From assembly GCA_026936325.1 (NCBI GenBank), contig JAPTHN010000004.1, forward strand, positions 33,533,776-33,597,775: a stretch of DNA of 64,000 nt, in the 5' to 3' direction. The notes under the pieces are model-generated. The model had not been told where the DNA came from. It ran no database searches and saw only the letters and a program-made list of their open reading frames with translations. The DNA comes from Platynereis dumerilii. Its lineage: Eukaryota > Annelida > Polychaeta > Phyllodocida > Nereididae. Every line of letters begins with the position of its first letter. Positions within the stretch are counted from its first letter, which is position 1. Of the stretch, positions 14,538 to 26,345 are shown one piece after another. The position numbers were made by a program, and so were the translations under genes.

Positions 14538-15326
14538 TTTTGAAGCAAGAATAGGTATAAACAGACAATGGCAATAAACAAAAGGCTTGGAAGGCACAAT
14601 ACTTATTGAAGAAAATCCGATATTTCACGAATAAATCTTCAATTAAATACCATAAATTCATTCAATCAAAATAAACTATTGTTTATGACATTAAATTGCA
14701 CTCTGTCATTTCAGTGTCTTAATTAAATAAATTAAAAAGTGCAAAATTTTCATTATATTCTTGAATGTGAAGTGTACATTTGATCTATATGCTATTATAG
14801 TGACATATCTATTGTTTTAGCAACCCCTGCTAAGATTATAGATAAGAAAATAATATCATGTTAAAGTAATTAAGGGTAATTAATTGTACCCCAAAACTCC
14901 ACCCCCTAATTATTTTATTATTTCTTTGGCATAGTGTACCATTTCACCATTGCCCCTATGGTGGGATATCAGATTTAGGTCTTCCTATGGAGAATTAAGT
15001 TGAATTTAATAGTTCAATGACGTCATGCTTAGATAAATAGGAACATTACTTGACCCCCTATATATGTTACATAGTAAAATTTAAAAACAATTTTCAAAAT
15101 AATTACTTAAAAACCCAGCATGGGTAATATTATTACACTTTCAAGCATGCTGGGATTAGAAGGCTTTCCCCAAATTTAAGATATCTTTAATTGTTAATGA
15201 CATTTCTATCTATTTATAATCAATGAGTCTGTCCATTTATCCAAGGATGTTTACCCATCTATGTATCTATGTATCTATCTATCTATCTCTCTGTCTATCT
15301 ATCCATAAAGCAAGCTATCGGGCTAT
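14537..15326. other. No gene seen
   Basis: AT-rich sequence with a TGACGTCA octamer near 15019 and a degenerate TATC run at about 15250-15304. Confidence 0.5.
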
Positions 15327-15563
15327 CTAGCTAGTGCCACACTGTAATAACTCCATTCGAAAAGGTCCAATTAAGATTATCAAGTTATTGAAACTTTTTA
15401 TTCCATGAACAACCTCAATCTTCTGCTTCCCTTCCCTCCTTATCCTTTTAAATCTGCTGTTGCCAAACTCCCCATTCCTTCCCTTTGTCAAAACACTCTG
15501 AAAGTCAACAAACATATCCCTGCTTAGCTCTGCTTTCTGTCTCTTCGCAATCCTCTTCTCCAA
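15327..15563 (-). CDS. Weak basic open frame, uncertain
   Basis: A minus-strand frame reads a lysine/arginine-rich stretch (KRIAKRQKAELSRD, then FKRIRREGKQKIEV). It ends close to a degenerate GATA run, with an AATAAA at about 15400 inside the frame. The composition is coding-like, but I see no domain, no clear start and only a weak upstream AG acceptor. It could be the end of a retroposon ORF, an exon, or chance. Confidence 0.15.
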   Translation of the reverse strand: MEKRIAKRQKAELSRDMFVDFQSVLTKGRNGEFGNSRFKRIRREGKQKIEVVHGIKSFNNLIILIGPFRMELLQCGTS

Positions 15564-15760
15564 GCCACTGACTTTCTACAACAGTACCTTATGAAAGTTA
15601 ATTCCAAAACGAAATACTGGGTACTATATAGCACAACATCATTATGCTAGCCCATTGAAACTTGTTATTATATTATTCTAAGAGATTTAGTCCAAAACAT
15701 TTAGAAGTGAATGATTTACTATGAAGTAACCTCTGTCATTATTTTGTTTATCAGTCAGAT

Positions 15761-15910
<150 letters not shown>

Positions 15911-16032
15911 TAATTTTAGCTTTGTGTGGGCACCTCAGTTTGTGGCATTGATACCATTCTCCTCAGGCAAAGTCTTGTAGGCCTATTTCACAAATATTTT
16001 CTAAACAATTTTGAATTGTCTTTTTCATGGGA

Positions 16033-16052
16033 AGCAAGACACGTGTCTTGCT
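16033..16052. repeat. 20-bp perfect palindrome centred on CACGTG
   Basis: AGCAAGACACGTGTCTTGCT is its own reverse complement and contains a CACGTG E-box at the centre. It may be a bHLH site or chance. Confidence 0.6.
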
Positions 16053-16161
16053 ATTTTTAGCCCTCAGGTGTCACAGGAAAATGAACCTCACGAAACAATG
16101 CCACCTGGTGAAAAAACATTACACTACTACAAGGTCAAAATTGTAATGATTTTGCCCTCAG

Positions 16162-16179
16162 AGGTCAAACATTTGACCT
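16162..16179. repeat. AGGTCA/TGACCT inverted repeat, 6-bp spacer
   Basis: AGGTCA and TGACCT face each other across AACATT. AGGTCA is the nuclear-receptor half-site, but a spacer of six is not a common functional arrangement, so this is recorded as sequence only. Confidence 0.3.
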
Positions 16180-16526
16180 GAAGCAATTTGAAGGCCTTGG
16201 AAGGTCAAAATGTGTAAATATATTACCCCAAAGTTATATTTCACAAGGCCAAATTGACTATTTAATGTTTAGGGCGTTTTTTGTAACTTTTTAACCAACT
16301 TGTAGGTTAATAAATGGTGAAATAATGGCCTTTGTTTTGATCTAAAATGTAGTGAGGAACCATCTGTTATTACTGTTAAAACCTCAAGGAAGAGGATTGG
16401 ATTCAAGTAAGCAATCAATCAATCATGTAAGCAAGCAAACAAAGCAAGCAAGCAATGAAGCAATATGCTTATTCCCCAAGATCTACTGTGTTCCACGACA
16501 GGAATTTTGAGCCAGATTGACAATCT

Positions 16527-16602
16527 GTGATGCTCAGTTTTGGGGGGATTCACATTGGCTAGAAGCTGGGGAATCTGACCCAGTTTAAAATGACATCAGA
16601 GC
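16527..16602. mobile_element. Fragment of the foldback family seen at 45406-46206
   Basis: The run from GTGATGCTCAG through CACATTGGCTAGAAGCTG to TGACATCAG closely matches the right arm of the larger element at 46020-46100. Only this subregion is present, so it is a truncated copy. Confidence 0.7.
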
Positions 16603-17122
16603 TGAATTATTTACAAAAAAGCCAAAAATCTAATGTCTTTAATTCCGTATTAATTATTCACAATGGAGAATTCCGAAATAAAGGAATATAATCCTATAGA
16701 AACTACTGTCTCAAAGATGTATTAAATTAATTTCTGTCTAAACAGACGCATTTTGTGAGAAAATATGGGCCTAGATATACTAATAATAATTAATTTATCA
16801 TTCATTTTTTATTTCTGTGTACATGTATACCATATATCCTATTGTTTACAAGATTTATTGAGGCAGAAACAATGGCTCAAAGTGAAGAAAGGGCTTTTAA
16901 CTCCTTTACCAGCATGGGCACTGGGCAGGCAAAGGGTAAAATCAAAATAAAAGGAGAAGGAGGGGGAGGGGGGTGTAATGAAATATCTATTCCTTTTCCA
17001 GATCAAAGCTTTTGGTGTACTCATTGCATAATATCAAACATATTTATATATGTTTTTCTTTATTTTAAGAAGTCTTGATTGTCTTGTGTAGTTTGTTACT
17101 TTAAAGCAAATGAATATGACTT

Positions 17123-17225
<103 letters not shown>

Positions 17226-17640
17226 GTGTCGGCTTTTCCTAGATAATTATGTTATTTGTTCGGCAATTGCTATATATCTATAGACACAATTTTATCTTTA
17301 ATTATTTTAGATAATTATACATAGAAAGTGCAATACTAAAAGAACCCCTGACAAATCTATATTCCCCTAAATACATTTCAAGTGCAAAATAAACTTTGAT
17401 AAGTTCAAGTCATGATTTGACCTTACATTTGAGTACAAATCAATTTGTGCAGGTCCAAAACGTGCAAGGGCATATGTTGAAAGATTGTAGGTGGGAATGT
17501 TGCTCCGCGGTTTATGTTTTACAAACTTCAAAAGCTAATGTTTGTGCTCTATGGTGAAGCTGCATTTGTGGTTGGTTCAAGTAGGGTTGAGTTTTTACAT
17601 CTTGAGGAGTATGAGTTTCCAAGGCTTGAGAAAATTTCGT

Positions 17641-18119
17641 AGTGGGGTTTTTTTTTTTCGGGGGGAGGGGGGATCATTTTCTTTCAAAGAATCATATTCC
17701 AAAGCCTTCTTCATTGCATTTTTCCTTCATTGCTTACTCCCTTCTCGTTTGCTTCCCTCATTCTATAAGATGATTCCTTCCTGCATTGTTTTCGCTTTTC
17801 CTTATTTGTTTGCTTACTTGCTATCTTCCTCTTGCTTTCTTCCTTTCTTGCTTGCTTCCTTTCTTGCTTGCTTCCCTTTTCTTCCTTCCTTGCTACCCTC
17901 CTTCTTTGTTTTATTCCTGGCTCTGCCTCCTGGTTTCCTTCCTTGTTTCCTTCCTTGTTTCCTTCCTTGTTTCCCTTCATTGCTTTCTCCTTAATTCTTT
18001 CCTCCTTTCTCGCTTCGTCTTTCCTCCTTTCTCGCTACTTCTTTCCTCCTTTCTCGCTACTTCTTTCCTCCTTTCTCCCTCCACCCTTCCTCATTTCTTC
18101 CTCCTTCCAGCCTTCACAC
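17641..18119. repeat. Polypyrimidine tract with short tandem subrepeats
   Basis: One strand is almost all C and T. It includes CCTTCCTTGTTT repeats around 17935-17970 and a unit near TTCCTCCTTTCTCGCTAC repeated at 18000-18085. The long frames rich in F, L, P and S on one strand, or K, E and R on the other, are products of this composition. Confidence 0.85.
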
Positions 18120-18183
18120 TTGTTTTCCCTTTTGTTTTTTCGGTCATTTTTGTTTCAAGGATATATATTTCATCCTCTTTATC

Positions 18184-18420
18184 CATAAGCGTACAGCACA
18201 CAGTTTTTTTCTTTGGAAGGGGGGGGGCGAGCCACATTTTCCGAAATTTCAAGATCTTGATTTAGTACCATTTCAAATTAAATCGCTTTGAAATAATTAA
18301 TTTCGATAGTGTTTATTTAATCATTTTCCCGAAATTATTTTGCCTTTTTTTGCCAAAATTCCCCTTAATTTTGGGGGGGGGGGGATGGAGGCAACTAACC
18401 CCCTCCCATATGCCTATATG
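18184..18420. mobile_element. hAT MITE, CATAGGCGTA family, copy 2
   Basis: The ends are CATAAGCGTA and TGCCTATATG; flanks TCTTTATC and TCTTTGTC match in 7 of 8 positions. The interior aligns with the copy at 12622 in reverse orientation (GGGCGAGC, then ATTTCAAGATCT, then TACCATTTCAAAT). Confidence 0.75.
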
Positions 18421-18535
18421 TCTTTGTCTTTGCACAATTATTGTGTTGAATGTGTTCCATATTACGTTCTGTTTTTCTTGTTTTTTCCTTTATTGGCCTT
18501 TAATGACTTCCTCAATTTTTTAAATAGGTATACCG

Positions 18536-18590
18536 GATCTGATCAAGTGCAGCACTCACTGAAAGGATCTTTTTGGTATCGAACTGACTA
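18536..18590 (+). pseudogene. Inverted partial copy of the exon at 10834-11243
   Basis: About 54 bp, starting GATCTGATCAAGTGCAGCAC, match 11190-11243 in reverse orientation with one or two differences. The matched part spans the exon's 5' end and encodes GSFWYRTDY. It is preceded by a strong pyrimidine tract and TTTAAATAG, a credible splice acceptor, and the frame is open through it. The match stops where a G/C-run hAT-like sequence begins. It is best read as a duplicated exon start cut off by a transposon. Confidence 0.55.
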
Positions 18591-18592
18591 TC

Positions 18593-18763
18593 CAGGTCGG
18601 AGCGGGTGCGGATCCAGAGAATGTCGAACTGGGGGTTTACGAATTACGAATGAAAATGCACTAAAATATCCGGAATTTCTTCTTTTTTTTACATTAAAAT
18701 ATACAGACCAAAGGGGGGGGGGGTTTGAACCCCCTAACCCCCCCCCCCCCGGATCCGCTACTG
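18593..18763. mobile_element. hAT-like MITE with GGATCC termini
   Basis: The outer sequences GCGGATCCAG and CGGATCCGCTACTG are inverted, with a long G run and a long C run inside. Related termini (GGATCCGCCACTG) occur at about 19772 and 23330. No clean target-site duplication could be read, so the boundaries are uncertain. Confidence 0.4.
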
Positions 18764-19769
18764 CAGAGGGGGGGGGCAAAGAAATAGGTATTATATATCT
18801 TGAAAATATGTGGTTCCTAAGATGTCCATTTGAAATGGCATAAAATCCACTTGACCATCTATCTATCTATCCATCTATCTATCTATCTATTTAATTTCTA
18901 TTCATCTCCTTGCAGTACACCAGTTCTCTTGATAGAGGGCGTGTCAGTTGCATAATTTGAAACTCTACCCCTTTGAAGCATCCCCTGTCCTGATTGGTTG
19001 CATCTGTTTACAAATTAACCCCTTAATGACACGTGACCTACACAGTGCCCCCAGGCGGGGGTGGATTGAACTAAACAAGTATCAGTGTTAATTGCTGCCT
19101 TGTGTTGAAACAGACAGATAGAAGAAAAAATTAATAAATGTGAACATTATTTTGCATCATTTCTTAATAAAATTCAGGAAAAAAGGAACACTTTTTGGAA
19201 AAATCTACAATGACCATATATCTAATTCAAAATCACATCTGCAAATACCTTAAAGTTAATGTTGAAAGATTTTTATGTGAATATGCCAATTACTTCAAAA
19301 TGAGGCCTTGATTAATGAAGCCCTTATCTAAATCACTGACTAAATGACAAACAAAATTGTGCCCCCTCCTGAACTGAGCCCTTTCAAGCCCTTAATTGCC
19401 CTTTAATGAAGGGATCTGTTAAGGCTGTCTAAACAGGGTCATGTGACCACTGACCATAGCCCTCTTCCTGTATCCGCCACTGAGGGGGAGATGCAGGAAT
19501 TTTTTTATATTTAATTAGAAACCATGTTTTTTTATGCACTCTCCTTTTCTCTTATGTTTAAAGAAAAGTCAATCAAACCTTGGAATCGAACCTTACAAAA
19601 AATTCAAACTTGGCTCTTCTGCACGTAACAGATCATGTGATGTAAAACAGCGACAGAGGGTGGGGCTCCCCGCGAGATCACCAACATGGATAGCGGCATC
19701 TTGAAGAAAAAAATTAATGCGATAACGTAGGCCGCCAGTGCCGAAATACGTCCAGCCCCCTAGACTATC
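18764..19769. other. No gene seen
   Basis: A short TATC run at about 18858-18892. The rest has no recognised element; a GGATCCGCCACTG hAT-type terminus appears at the right-hand edge. Confidence 0.5.
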
Positions 19770-19951
19770 ATGTCTGGATCCGCCACTGACCCCTCCCCCC
19801 CCCCCCCAAAGATTGTGACTGATGAACTTTTTTTCAGCCTTTTGAAATTGCTCAGACTATTATTTCTTCTATGTAAAATTTGTTCAACCACACGTGAGAA
19901 TTAATTGACCGATCACTGGGTTTGGTTTCCCTCAAGGTTTATGCATAAACT

Positions 19952-20264
19952 CTGTCAAGTGGACCGCTGTTACATGCTATTCCGAGAGCTCCTGCGAGTG
20001 TCCACGTCATTTCAGTCTGAGGAACTCACTCAATTTTGTCTGGAAGAAACCGGGCCGTTTCTGAGTGTGCTGACGGCCTTGTCTACTTCCTTAGAGAATT
20101 AATGAGATTGCCGAGTCTGACTCTGGTATACATCAATGTCGAATAGAAATTTTGTGAATGTGCAATGAAACTGGAACTATTTCTTGGGACAGCAATGCTG
20201 TAGCATACAAAATCAACTTTGTGCCAGGTGCCAGCAGCATGCAGTTCTCATTTTCACTAGACTG
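19952..20264 (-). mobile_element. 313-bp MITE with 9-bp target duplication
   Basis: Flanked by GCATAAACT on both sides. The homologous site in unit B (about 23680) has one copy of that word and no insert, so the ends are known exactly. Termini are CTGTCAAGTGG and the reverse complement of CAGTCTAGTGAAA, only weakly inverted. A second copy lies at 38367-38741 in the opposite orientation. A 9-10 bp duplication without a tail suggests a Mutator-like non-autonomous element; that assignment is inference. Confidence 0.75.
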
Positions 20265-20591
20265 GCATAAACTTGTTTCAAATTTGTCCAATTCTTGAAA
20301 AGCTTCAATCTGCGCCCCCTGGTGAAAGTGACACAATTTTATAGAAATTTACCTAAACATTTCAGACATGCAGTTCTAATAATATGAAGGGTTTTTGTTT
20401 GAAATAATGATTTGCGTTTTTTAACAAGGACAGATCTATTGATTCAGTAACCTTTGCAAATATTGAAAGGATCGAGAATCGAACCAAGTGCCTATGGTGT
20501 GCTGCCAACTTATAACTCAAACTGCAAGCAATATAATTTGCTCTCTTTCATTCCTTCCTTCCTTATTTATTTTAAAATCTTTGACCACATC

Positions 20592-20726
20592 CCTACTCGT
20601 CTCATCTCATCTGGGGTGCCCAAAAAACAAACTTTTAAGTTTCTCTGGGTACCCCTCCAACAAGCTACTGTATACCACTTTCATGTTTTTGTAATGCTGT
20701 AAAGTTCTGCTTTGTTGGTAAATAAA

Positions 20727-20801
<75 letters not shown>
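20592..20801 (+). mobile_element. 5'-truncated retroposon 3' end with (TATC)n tail
   Basis: This sequence is missing at the matching place in unit B. It ends GTTGGTAAATAAAC directly followed by about 18 TATC units (20727-20801). A short 3' body plus simple-repeat tail present in only one of two duplicated units is what an inserted LINE or SINE end looks like. The family is not identified. Confidence 0.6.
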
Positions 20802-21151
20802 CATGATCTTTCTGACTACCCTAGTAATTTACTGATATCATACCTCAATGACAGAGGGCAAGATATCTCACCAGATCTCAGCTGATTTTAAAGATATCAC
20901 CTGTGATTCCATGTTATCTGTAATGATATCAGAATTTGTCCTGATATTATCACAATTTGGCATATGGCTCTTTTTGTGCACCAATGAGTATTTTGTGAAG
21001 AACTCCAGGCGGCTATTTAAATTGTGATATATGAATGATCTAAATCTGCAGTTTTTATCTGTTTTTTTTTATCGGAAACTACACCAGGGATATTGCATTC
21101 TGTGTTTATGCCCAAAATCGAAGATGTACCCAATGTATTATATATATATTA

Positions 21152-21203
21152 TAGTGATGCGGACCGGACGACTTTGCAAAAAACGGGTACAGAGGTTGTC
21201 TGC
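21152..21203. mobile_element. Internally deleted remnant of a TAGTGATG hAT MITE
   Basis: It begins TAGTGATGCGGACCGGACG like the fuller copy in unit B (24491-24833), then skips most of the interior and lacks the right terminus. The same insertion therefore existed before the tandem duplication and decayed differently in A and B. Confidence 0.6.
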
Positions 21204-21743
21204 AATTGGGCCATCCCCCCCCCCAGGCCCAAAATTAGCATGGAAGAGATAGGAAACGCCGTGGAGTGCTGCGTATTCACCCCATGCAATGCCCCCCCCC
21301 CCATCAGGCCATTTCTAGATATGCCCCTGGGTATGGCATCGAATATTTTTACTTTTGGCAAAATATATCTTTTGGGTATACACATTTTTCTTTCTACTTT
21401 TCTGTGATATTTTACTTTCTACTACTTTTACTCCATGGCAACTTCCTACTTATAGGTTTGTGTGCTTTCTACTTTTCCAAAACTACGCCACTTTTCCGAT
21501 TGTGTCACATTTATTTTCTGAATTTTTATTCTAATTTTGTATTTATTGCAACTTCCTGTCATTGTACTACTCTTCTACTTTTCAACTTTCTACTTTTTGA
21601 CTAATGTCTTTTTTCTTTACTGTATTATTACATTCTACTTCTGTACTTCATGGCAACTTCCTACTTATTTGTGAAGTTGTCTGACTATGTAACTTATGTA
21701 AACTATTTTGCTTCTTTCTACTTTTCTAACTGTGTTACTTCTG

Positions 21744-21887
21744 CAGGGGCGTATCTAGAAATGACCTGAGGGGAGGGTGTCACATGGGGCAAATAATGGC
21801 GATCTGCAGCATTTCCTATCTCTTCCATGTTAATTTTGCGCCTTGGGGGGCATGGCCAAATGCCCCCCCTCCCTAAATACGCCACTG
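21744..21887 (-). mobile_element. hAT MITE, CAGGGGCGTATCTAG family
   Basis: Starts CAGGGGCGTATCTAGAAATG and ends TACGCCACTG; flanks TACTTCTG and TGCTTCTG match at 7 of 8. The interior holds G/C runs and CCTATCTCTTCCATGTTAA. The same core lies in forward orientation at about 21210-21325 and 24860-24958. Confidence 0.75.
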
Positions 21888-23345
21888 TGCTTCTGCTGCT
21901 TTCTATATTTCCCTGTCTTTCCAAACAACAGATTTAAGCAGGTGCTTATGAACTGCATCACAATCCACTGTTAACTGGACAGCCTGCCTGCGACAACTAC
22001 ATTTATCTGTTTTTGTCAGATTTTGCCCCTGATTGTGCATCTTGTTAACAGTGTCCATTGTCAGACGTTGACACTGTGCTGACACTAACTGACCTCTGGT
22101 GGATAATGTTTCAACCATTGTAACGCCACCTATCGGTTTGCACTTAATTCTGTATTCAAATGCCATTTTATCAAACTTACAATCTTATGATTTCACAGAT
22201 TTGTTATTTGATAGGGAATTATTTTCTAGTATATATATCAATGAAATGGACATAGCTGTATTATCTGTTGAGCAATTTTTCACTTCTCAAGTAGGGGTAA
22301 ATGTGTTTATTGCTATCTGAGCCTATCTCAATGAAGATCTAAGGTGAACTATTTGGCAATGCCGACCGTCGGATCAAATCGAAAGATTTAAAGGAGTATT
22401 TATATATATATATATATTTTGATCTGAATCTGATGGAAAACAAAAATTTCTCATACGGTACTTTGGAAATCTATCTCTTAACTGGGCAAATTTAGGGAGA
22501 AAAGCATAGGCGTAGGACGCATGGGAGCTGGGCAGGGTCAGACTTGCGACATTTTGGGCCCGTGGCATAATGAGGCGATGGGGCCCCCAACGACACTTCT
22601 ATTTTCGACATTACTCCATTAAAAAAAAAATTTCACCCTCCATGCCTCATAGGCCAGTCCGCGCTCTCTTCCCACCCCCTAAAAAAATGTGGAAAGGTAA
22701 TTTTTCATGTAAATTTGCCCGAAAACTACATGGAAAATTGTTTTCCACATTTTTAAGGTGTGAATTTAGAATTTTGTGGAAATATGGGCTTTTTGGCAGC
22801 TAATATTTTATTAACCCCTACGTAGGCCTAGCTATATATGCTGAAAGAAATCTTTGTATATCAAATTTTACAAAATGTAAAAATTGGTTTCTTTGTGATG
22901 TTCTTCCTTGAAGAGCATTTTCCCTAAAATATTAAAGTTAATAAATTTACCTTGATAATTGGCCTACATAGCCATACCCAGTATGGGGTAATGCCTTACC
23001 ACAGAATACAACAGTTCTGCAACAATTCCATGCCTGACATTGGCCTCATCTCTTCCCTGGTCAGTGTCTCCTCAGTTGACTGGTGTCGACCTCTTGTGTT
23101 AGTAATAACCTACACCAGACTGACCTCTGGTGGTGGAATCGCTCACCACAACCAATGTGTTCCCATGGAATTGACGAATTGATGATGATCAAGGTAATGA
23201 TTTGATGAAAATGGAAATGTCATAATGCCTGAGGCTTTTCCTGTATGATGATTTGTTGAAAAGTTTGCGTTTTAGTTATATGGTCTCATATAACTGTAAT
23301 TGTCTGCATTTTTTAACTATCATGACTGGATCCGCCACTGGACAC

Positions 23346-23522
23346 CAGGGGAGGATCCAGAAAATTCCGGTGGGGGGGGGGTCTATCAGGCTATCGCGTC
23401 GCGGAATGCATAATTCGCGACATAACGTGACTGCGTACGGATAAAATTAACATGTAAAAATACATCAATTTTGGTGTGGTGGGGGGATGCATCCCCCCCA
23501 TCCCCCCCTGTGTCCGTCCCTG
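23346..23522. mobile_element. hAT-like MITE at the A/B junction
   Basis: The ends CAGGGGAGGATCCAG and TGTCCGTCCCTG are roughly inverted, with G and C runs inside. Flanks CACTGGAC and CAGTGGAC match at 7 of 8, though two bases are left over on one side. It sits between the duplication units. Confidence 0.5.
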
Positions 23523-23868
23523 CAGTGGACCCCCTCCTCCCCCCAAAGATTGTGACTGATGAACTTTTTTTCAGCCTTTTGAAATTGCTCAGACTATTAT
23601 TTCTTCTATGTAAAATTTGTTCAACCACTTGATAGAATTAATTGACCGATCACGGAGTTGGGTTTCACTCAAATTTTATGCATAAACTTGTTTCAAATTT
23701 GTCCAATTCTTGAAAAGCTTCAATCTGCGCCCCCTGGTGAAAGTGACACAATTTTATAGAAATTTACCTAAACATTTCAGACATGCAGTTCTAATAATAT
23801 GAAGGGTTTTTGTTTGAAATAATGATTTGCGTTTTTTAACAAGGACAGATCTATTGATTGAGTAACCT

Positions 23869-24009
23869 TAGTGGCACATTTAGGGGGGGGGCACTGGGTC
23901 ATGCCCCCCCCAACCAAAATTAACATGGGAAAGAAAGGAAAAGCCGCTAAACGTCCCGTATTGACCCCATGTTATGGCCCCCCTTAGGCCATTTCTAGAT
24001 ACGCCCCTG
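23869..24009. mobile_element. 141-bp hAT MITE with perfect 8-bp duplication
   Basis: Begins TAGTGGCACATTTAG and ends GATACGCCCCTG, flanked by AGTAACCT on both sides. Unit A has the empty site (about 20445-20455). It belongs to the CAGGGGCGTATCTAG family also seen at 21744 and 25311. Confidence 0.85.
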
Positions 24010-24490
24010 AGTAACCTTTGCAGATATTGAAAGGATCGAGAATCGAACCAAGTGCCTATGGTGTGCTGCCAACTTATAACTCAAACTGCAAGCAATATAA
24101 TTTGCTCTCTTTCATTCCTTCCTTCCTTATTTATTTTAAAATCTTTGACCACATCTCTGTGTCTGCCCTAACAATTTACTGATATCATACTCAATGACAG
24201 AGGGCAAGATATTTCACCAGATCTCAGCTGATTGTAAAGATATCACCTGTGATTCCATGTTATCTGTAATGATATCAGAATTTGTCCTGATATTATCACA
24301 ATTTGGCATATGGCTCTTTTTGTGCACCAATGAGTATTTTGTGAAGAACTCCAGGCCGCTATTTAAATTGTGATATATGAATGATCTAAATCTGCGGTTT
24401 TTATCTGGTCCTTTTTTTATCAGGTAAAACTACACCAGGGAAATTGTATTCTGTGTTTATGCCCAAAATCGAAGATGTGCCCAATATATA

Positions 24491-24833
24491 TAGTGATGTG
24501 GTCCGGATGACTTTGTACCGGTACGGTCCAGTACCACCACCTCTTTAGTACCGGACCGCCCCCAGTTCCAAAAAACAGGTACAGAGGTTGTCTGTACCGG
24601 TATGGACCGGTACAGGAAAAATTGGTAAAAATGCCAAAAAAACTAAGAAATACATTTTTCACACCTTCATTTTTCGAACTTTTCTTAGGATATTTGGCAA
24701 AGAATGCACATTTATAAATCGAAAACCGGTACGTGCCGGTATACCGGACCACCTATGCCCTGGACCGGACCACCTCACCTCTGGACCGGGCGGTTCTGGA
24801 ACGGTGGAGGGTAGTCCAGTCCGGTCCGCACTA
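24491..24833. mobile_element. hAT MITE, TAGTGATG/GGACCGG family
   Basis: The ends TAGTGATGTGGTCCGG and CCGGTCCGCACTA are inverted. The interior repeats ACCGG/CCGGT words many times. It is related to the cleanly bounded copy at 35635-36005. Flanks are AT-only, so the target duplication is unclear. Confidence 0.65.
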
Positions 24834-25310
24834 ATTATATGCAAATTGGGTATGGCCAGTGGCCCGAAATTAACATGGAAGAGATAGGAAACACTGTGGA
24901 GCGCTGCATATTCACCCAAATGCCCCCCCCCCATCAGGCCATTTCTTGATACGCCCCTGGGCATGGCATTGAATATTTTTACCTTTGGCAAATTATATCT
25001 TTTTGGCATATATACGTTTGTCTTTCTACTTTTCTGTGTTATTTTACTTTCTACAATTGTACTGCATGGTAACTTCCTACATAGGTTTGTGTGCCTTCTA
25101 CTTTTCCAAAACTAAACTACTTTTCCGACTGTGTCACATTTATTTTCTGAATTTTTATTCTAATTTTGTATTTATTGCAACTTCCTACAGTACTTCTATG
25201 TCATTTTACTACTCTTCTACATGGCAACTTCCTACTTATTTTGTTGTCTGACTATGTAACTTATATAAACTATTTTGTCACTTTCTACTTTTCTAACTGT
25301 ATTTCTTCTT

Positions 25311-25458
25311 CAGGGGCGTATCTAGAAATGACCTGAGGGGAGGGCGTTACATGGGGTGAATAATGGCGCTCCGCAGCACTTCCTATCTCTTCCATGTTAA
25401 ATTTGTGCCTGAGGGTGGGAGCATGGCCCAATGCCCCCCCCCCCTAAATACGCCACTG
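25311..25458 (-). mobile_element. hAT MITE, CAGGGGCGTATCTAG family (unit B)
   Basis: This is the counterpart of 21744-21887 in unit A, with the same ends (CAGGGGCGTATCTAG and CGCCACTG). The right flank has lost about 30 bp compared with A. Confidence 0.7.
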
Positions 25459-26345
25459 TGCCAAACAACAGATTTAAGCAGGTGCTTATGAACTGCTCCT
25501 GCATAACAATCCCCTGTTAACTGCACAGCCTGCCTACTACAAATATATTTATCTGTTTTTGTCAGATTTTGCCCCTGATTTTGCATCTTGTTAACAGTGT
25601 CCATTGTCAGATGTTGACACTGTGCAGACACTACTGACCTCTGGTGGATAATATTTCAACCATTGTAACGCCACCTATCGGTTTGCACTTAATTCTGTAT
25701 TCAAATGCCATTTTATCAAACTTACAATCTTATGATTTCACAGATTTGTTATTTGATAGGGAATTATTTTCCAGTATATCAATGAAATGGACATAGCTGT
25801 ATTATCTGTTGAGCAATTTTTCACTTCTTGAGCAGGGTTAAATGTGTTTATTGCTATCTCAGTGAAGATCTAAGGTGAACTATTTGGCAATGCTGAGTTG
25901 CTGACCATCGGATCAAATCGAACGATATAAAGGAGTATAAATCATAGATATATTAGATCTGGATCCGACGGAAAACAACACTTCGCACACAGTGCTTTTG
26001 ATGCCGGAAGAATATTCGAGCGGGAGGGGCAGTCAGACGATAAAGGGGCAAATCATATTTGCGCGACAAAATTTCAAGGGCGGTTAATATATAATAATTA
26101 TTTTGTGCCTAAATTTAGTAAAATAAAGCTTTTAAAATAATGTTCTTTTTTCTGAGATCAAAAAGACAGTTGCGCCCTCCCTTCCTCCCTCCAATTTTTC
26201 TTTTTTGAAAGCAATTTGTCATGTAGCTTCAGACAGAAGAGTGTGAATTTGTACGTGGTAATTTGGGCACTTTTTTTTGGGCAGCCCCTCTCCAAAGATT
26301 ATTAAACCCCCTGCATCTATGGTGAAAGAAATCTTTGTAGGCCTA

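Larger units (their letters stand above)
19770..23265 (+). repeat. Tandem segmental duplication, unit A
   Basis: This block is collinear with 23325-28020. Shared landmarks include AAAGATTGTGACTGATGAAC (19808 and 23542), the GATCGAGAATCGAACC stretch, an ACTTCCTACTT-rich stretch, GGGAATTATTTTC, and the closing GACTGGTGTCGAC stretch (23080 and 27835). Unit A is shorter because B gained more insertions. A itself gained a 313-bp element and a retroposon tail. Confidence 0.85.

Noticed and set aside
17542-18265. Long F/L/P/S-rich and K/E/R-rich frames
   Set aside because: Produced by a polypyrimidine tract; no domain and no splice support.
19905-20102. Open frame with a protein-like look (LFRELLRVSTSFQSEELTQF)
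   Set aside because: It lies inside the 313-bp MITE and the other copy at 38367 does not keep the frame.
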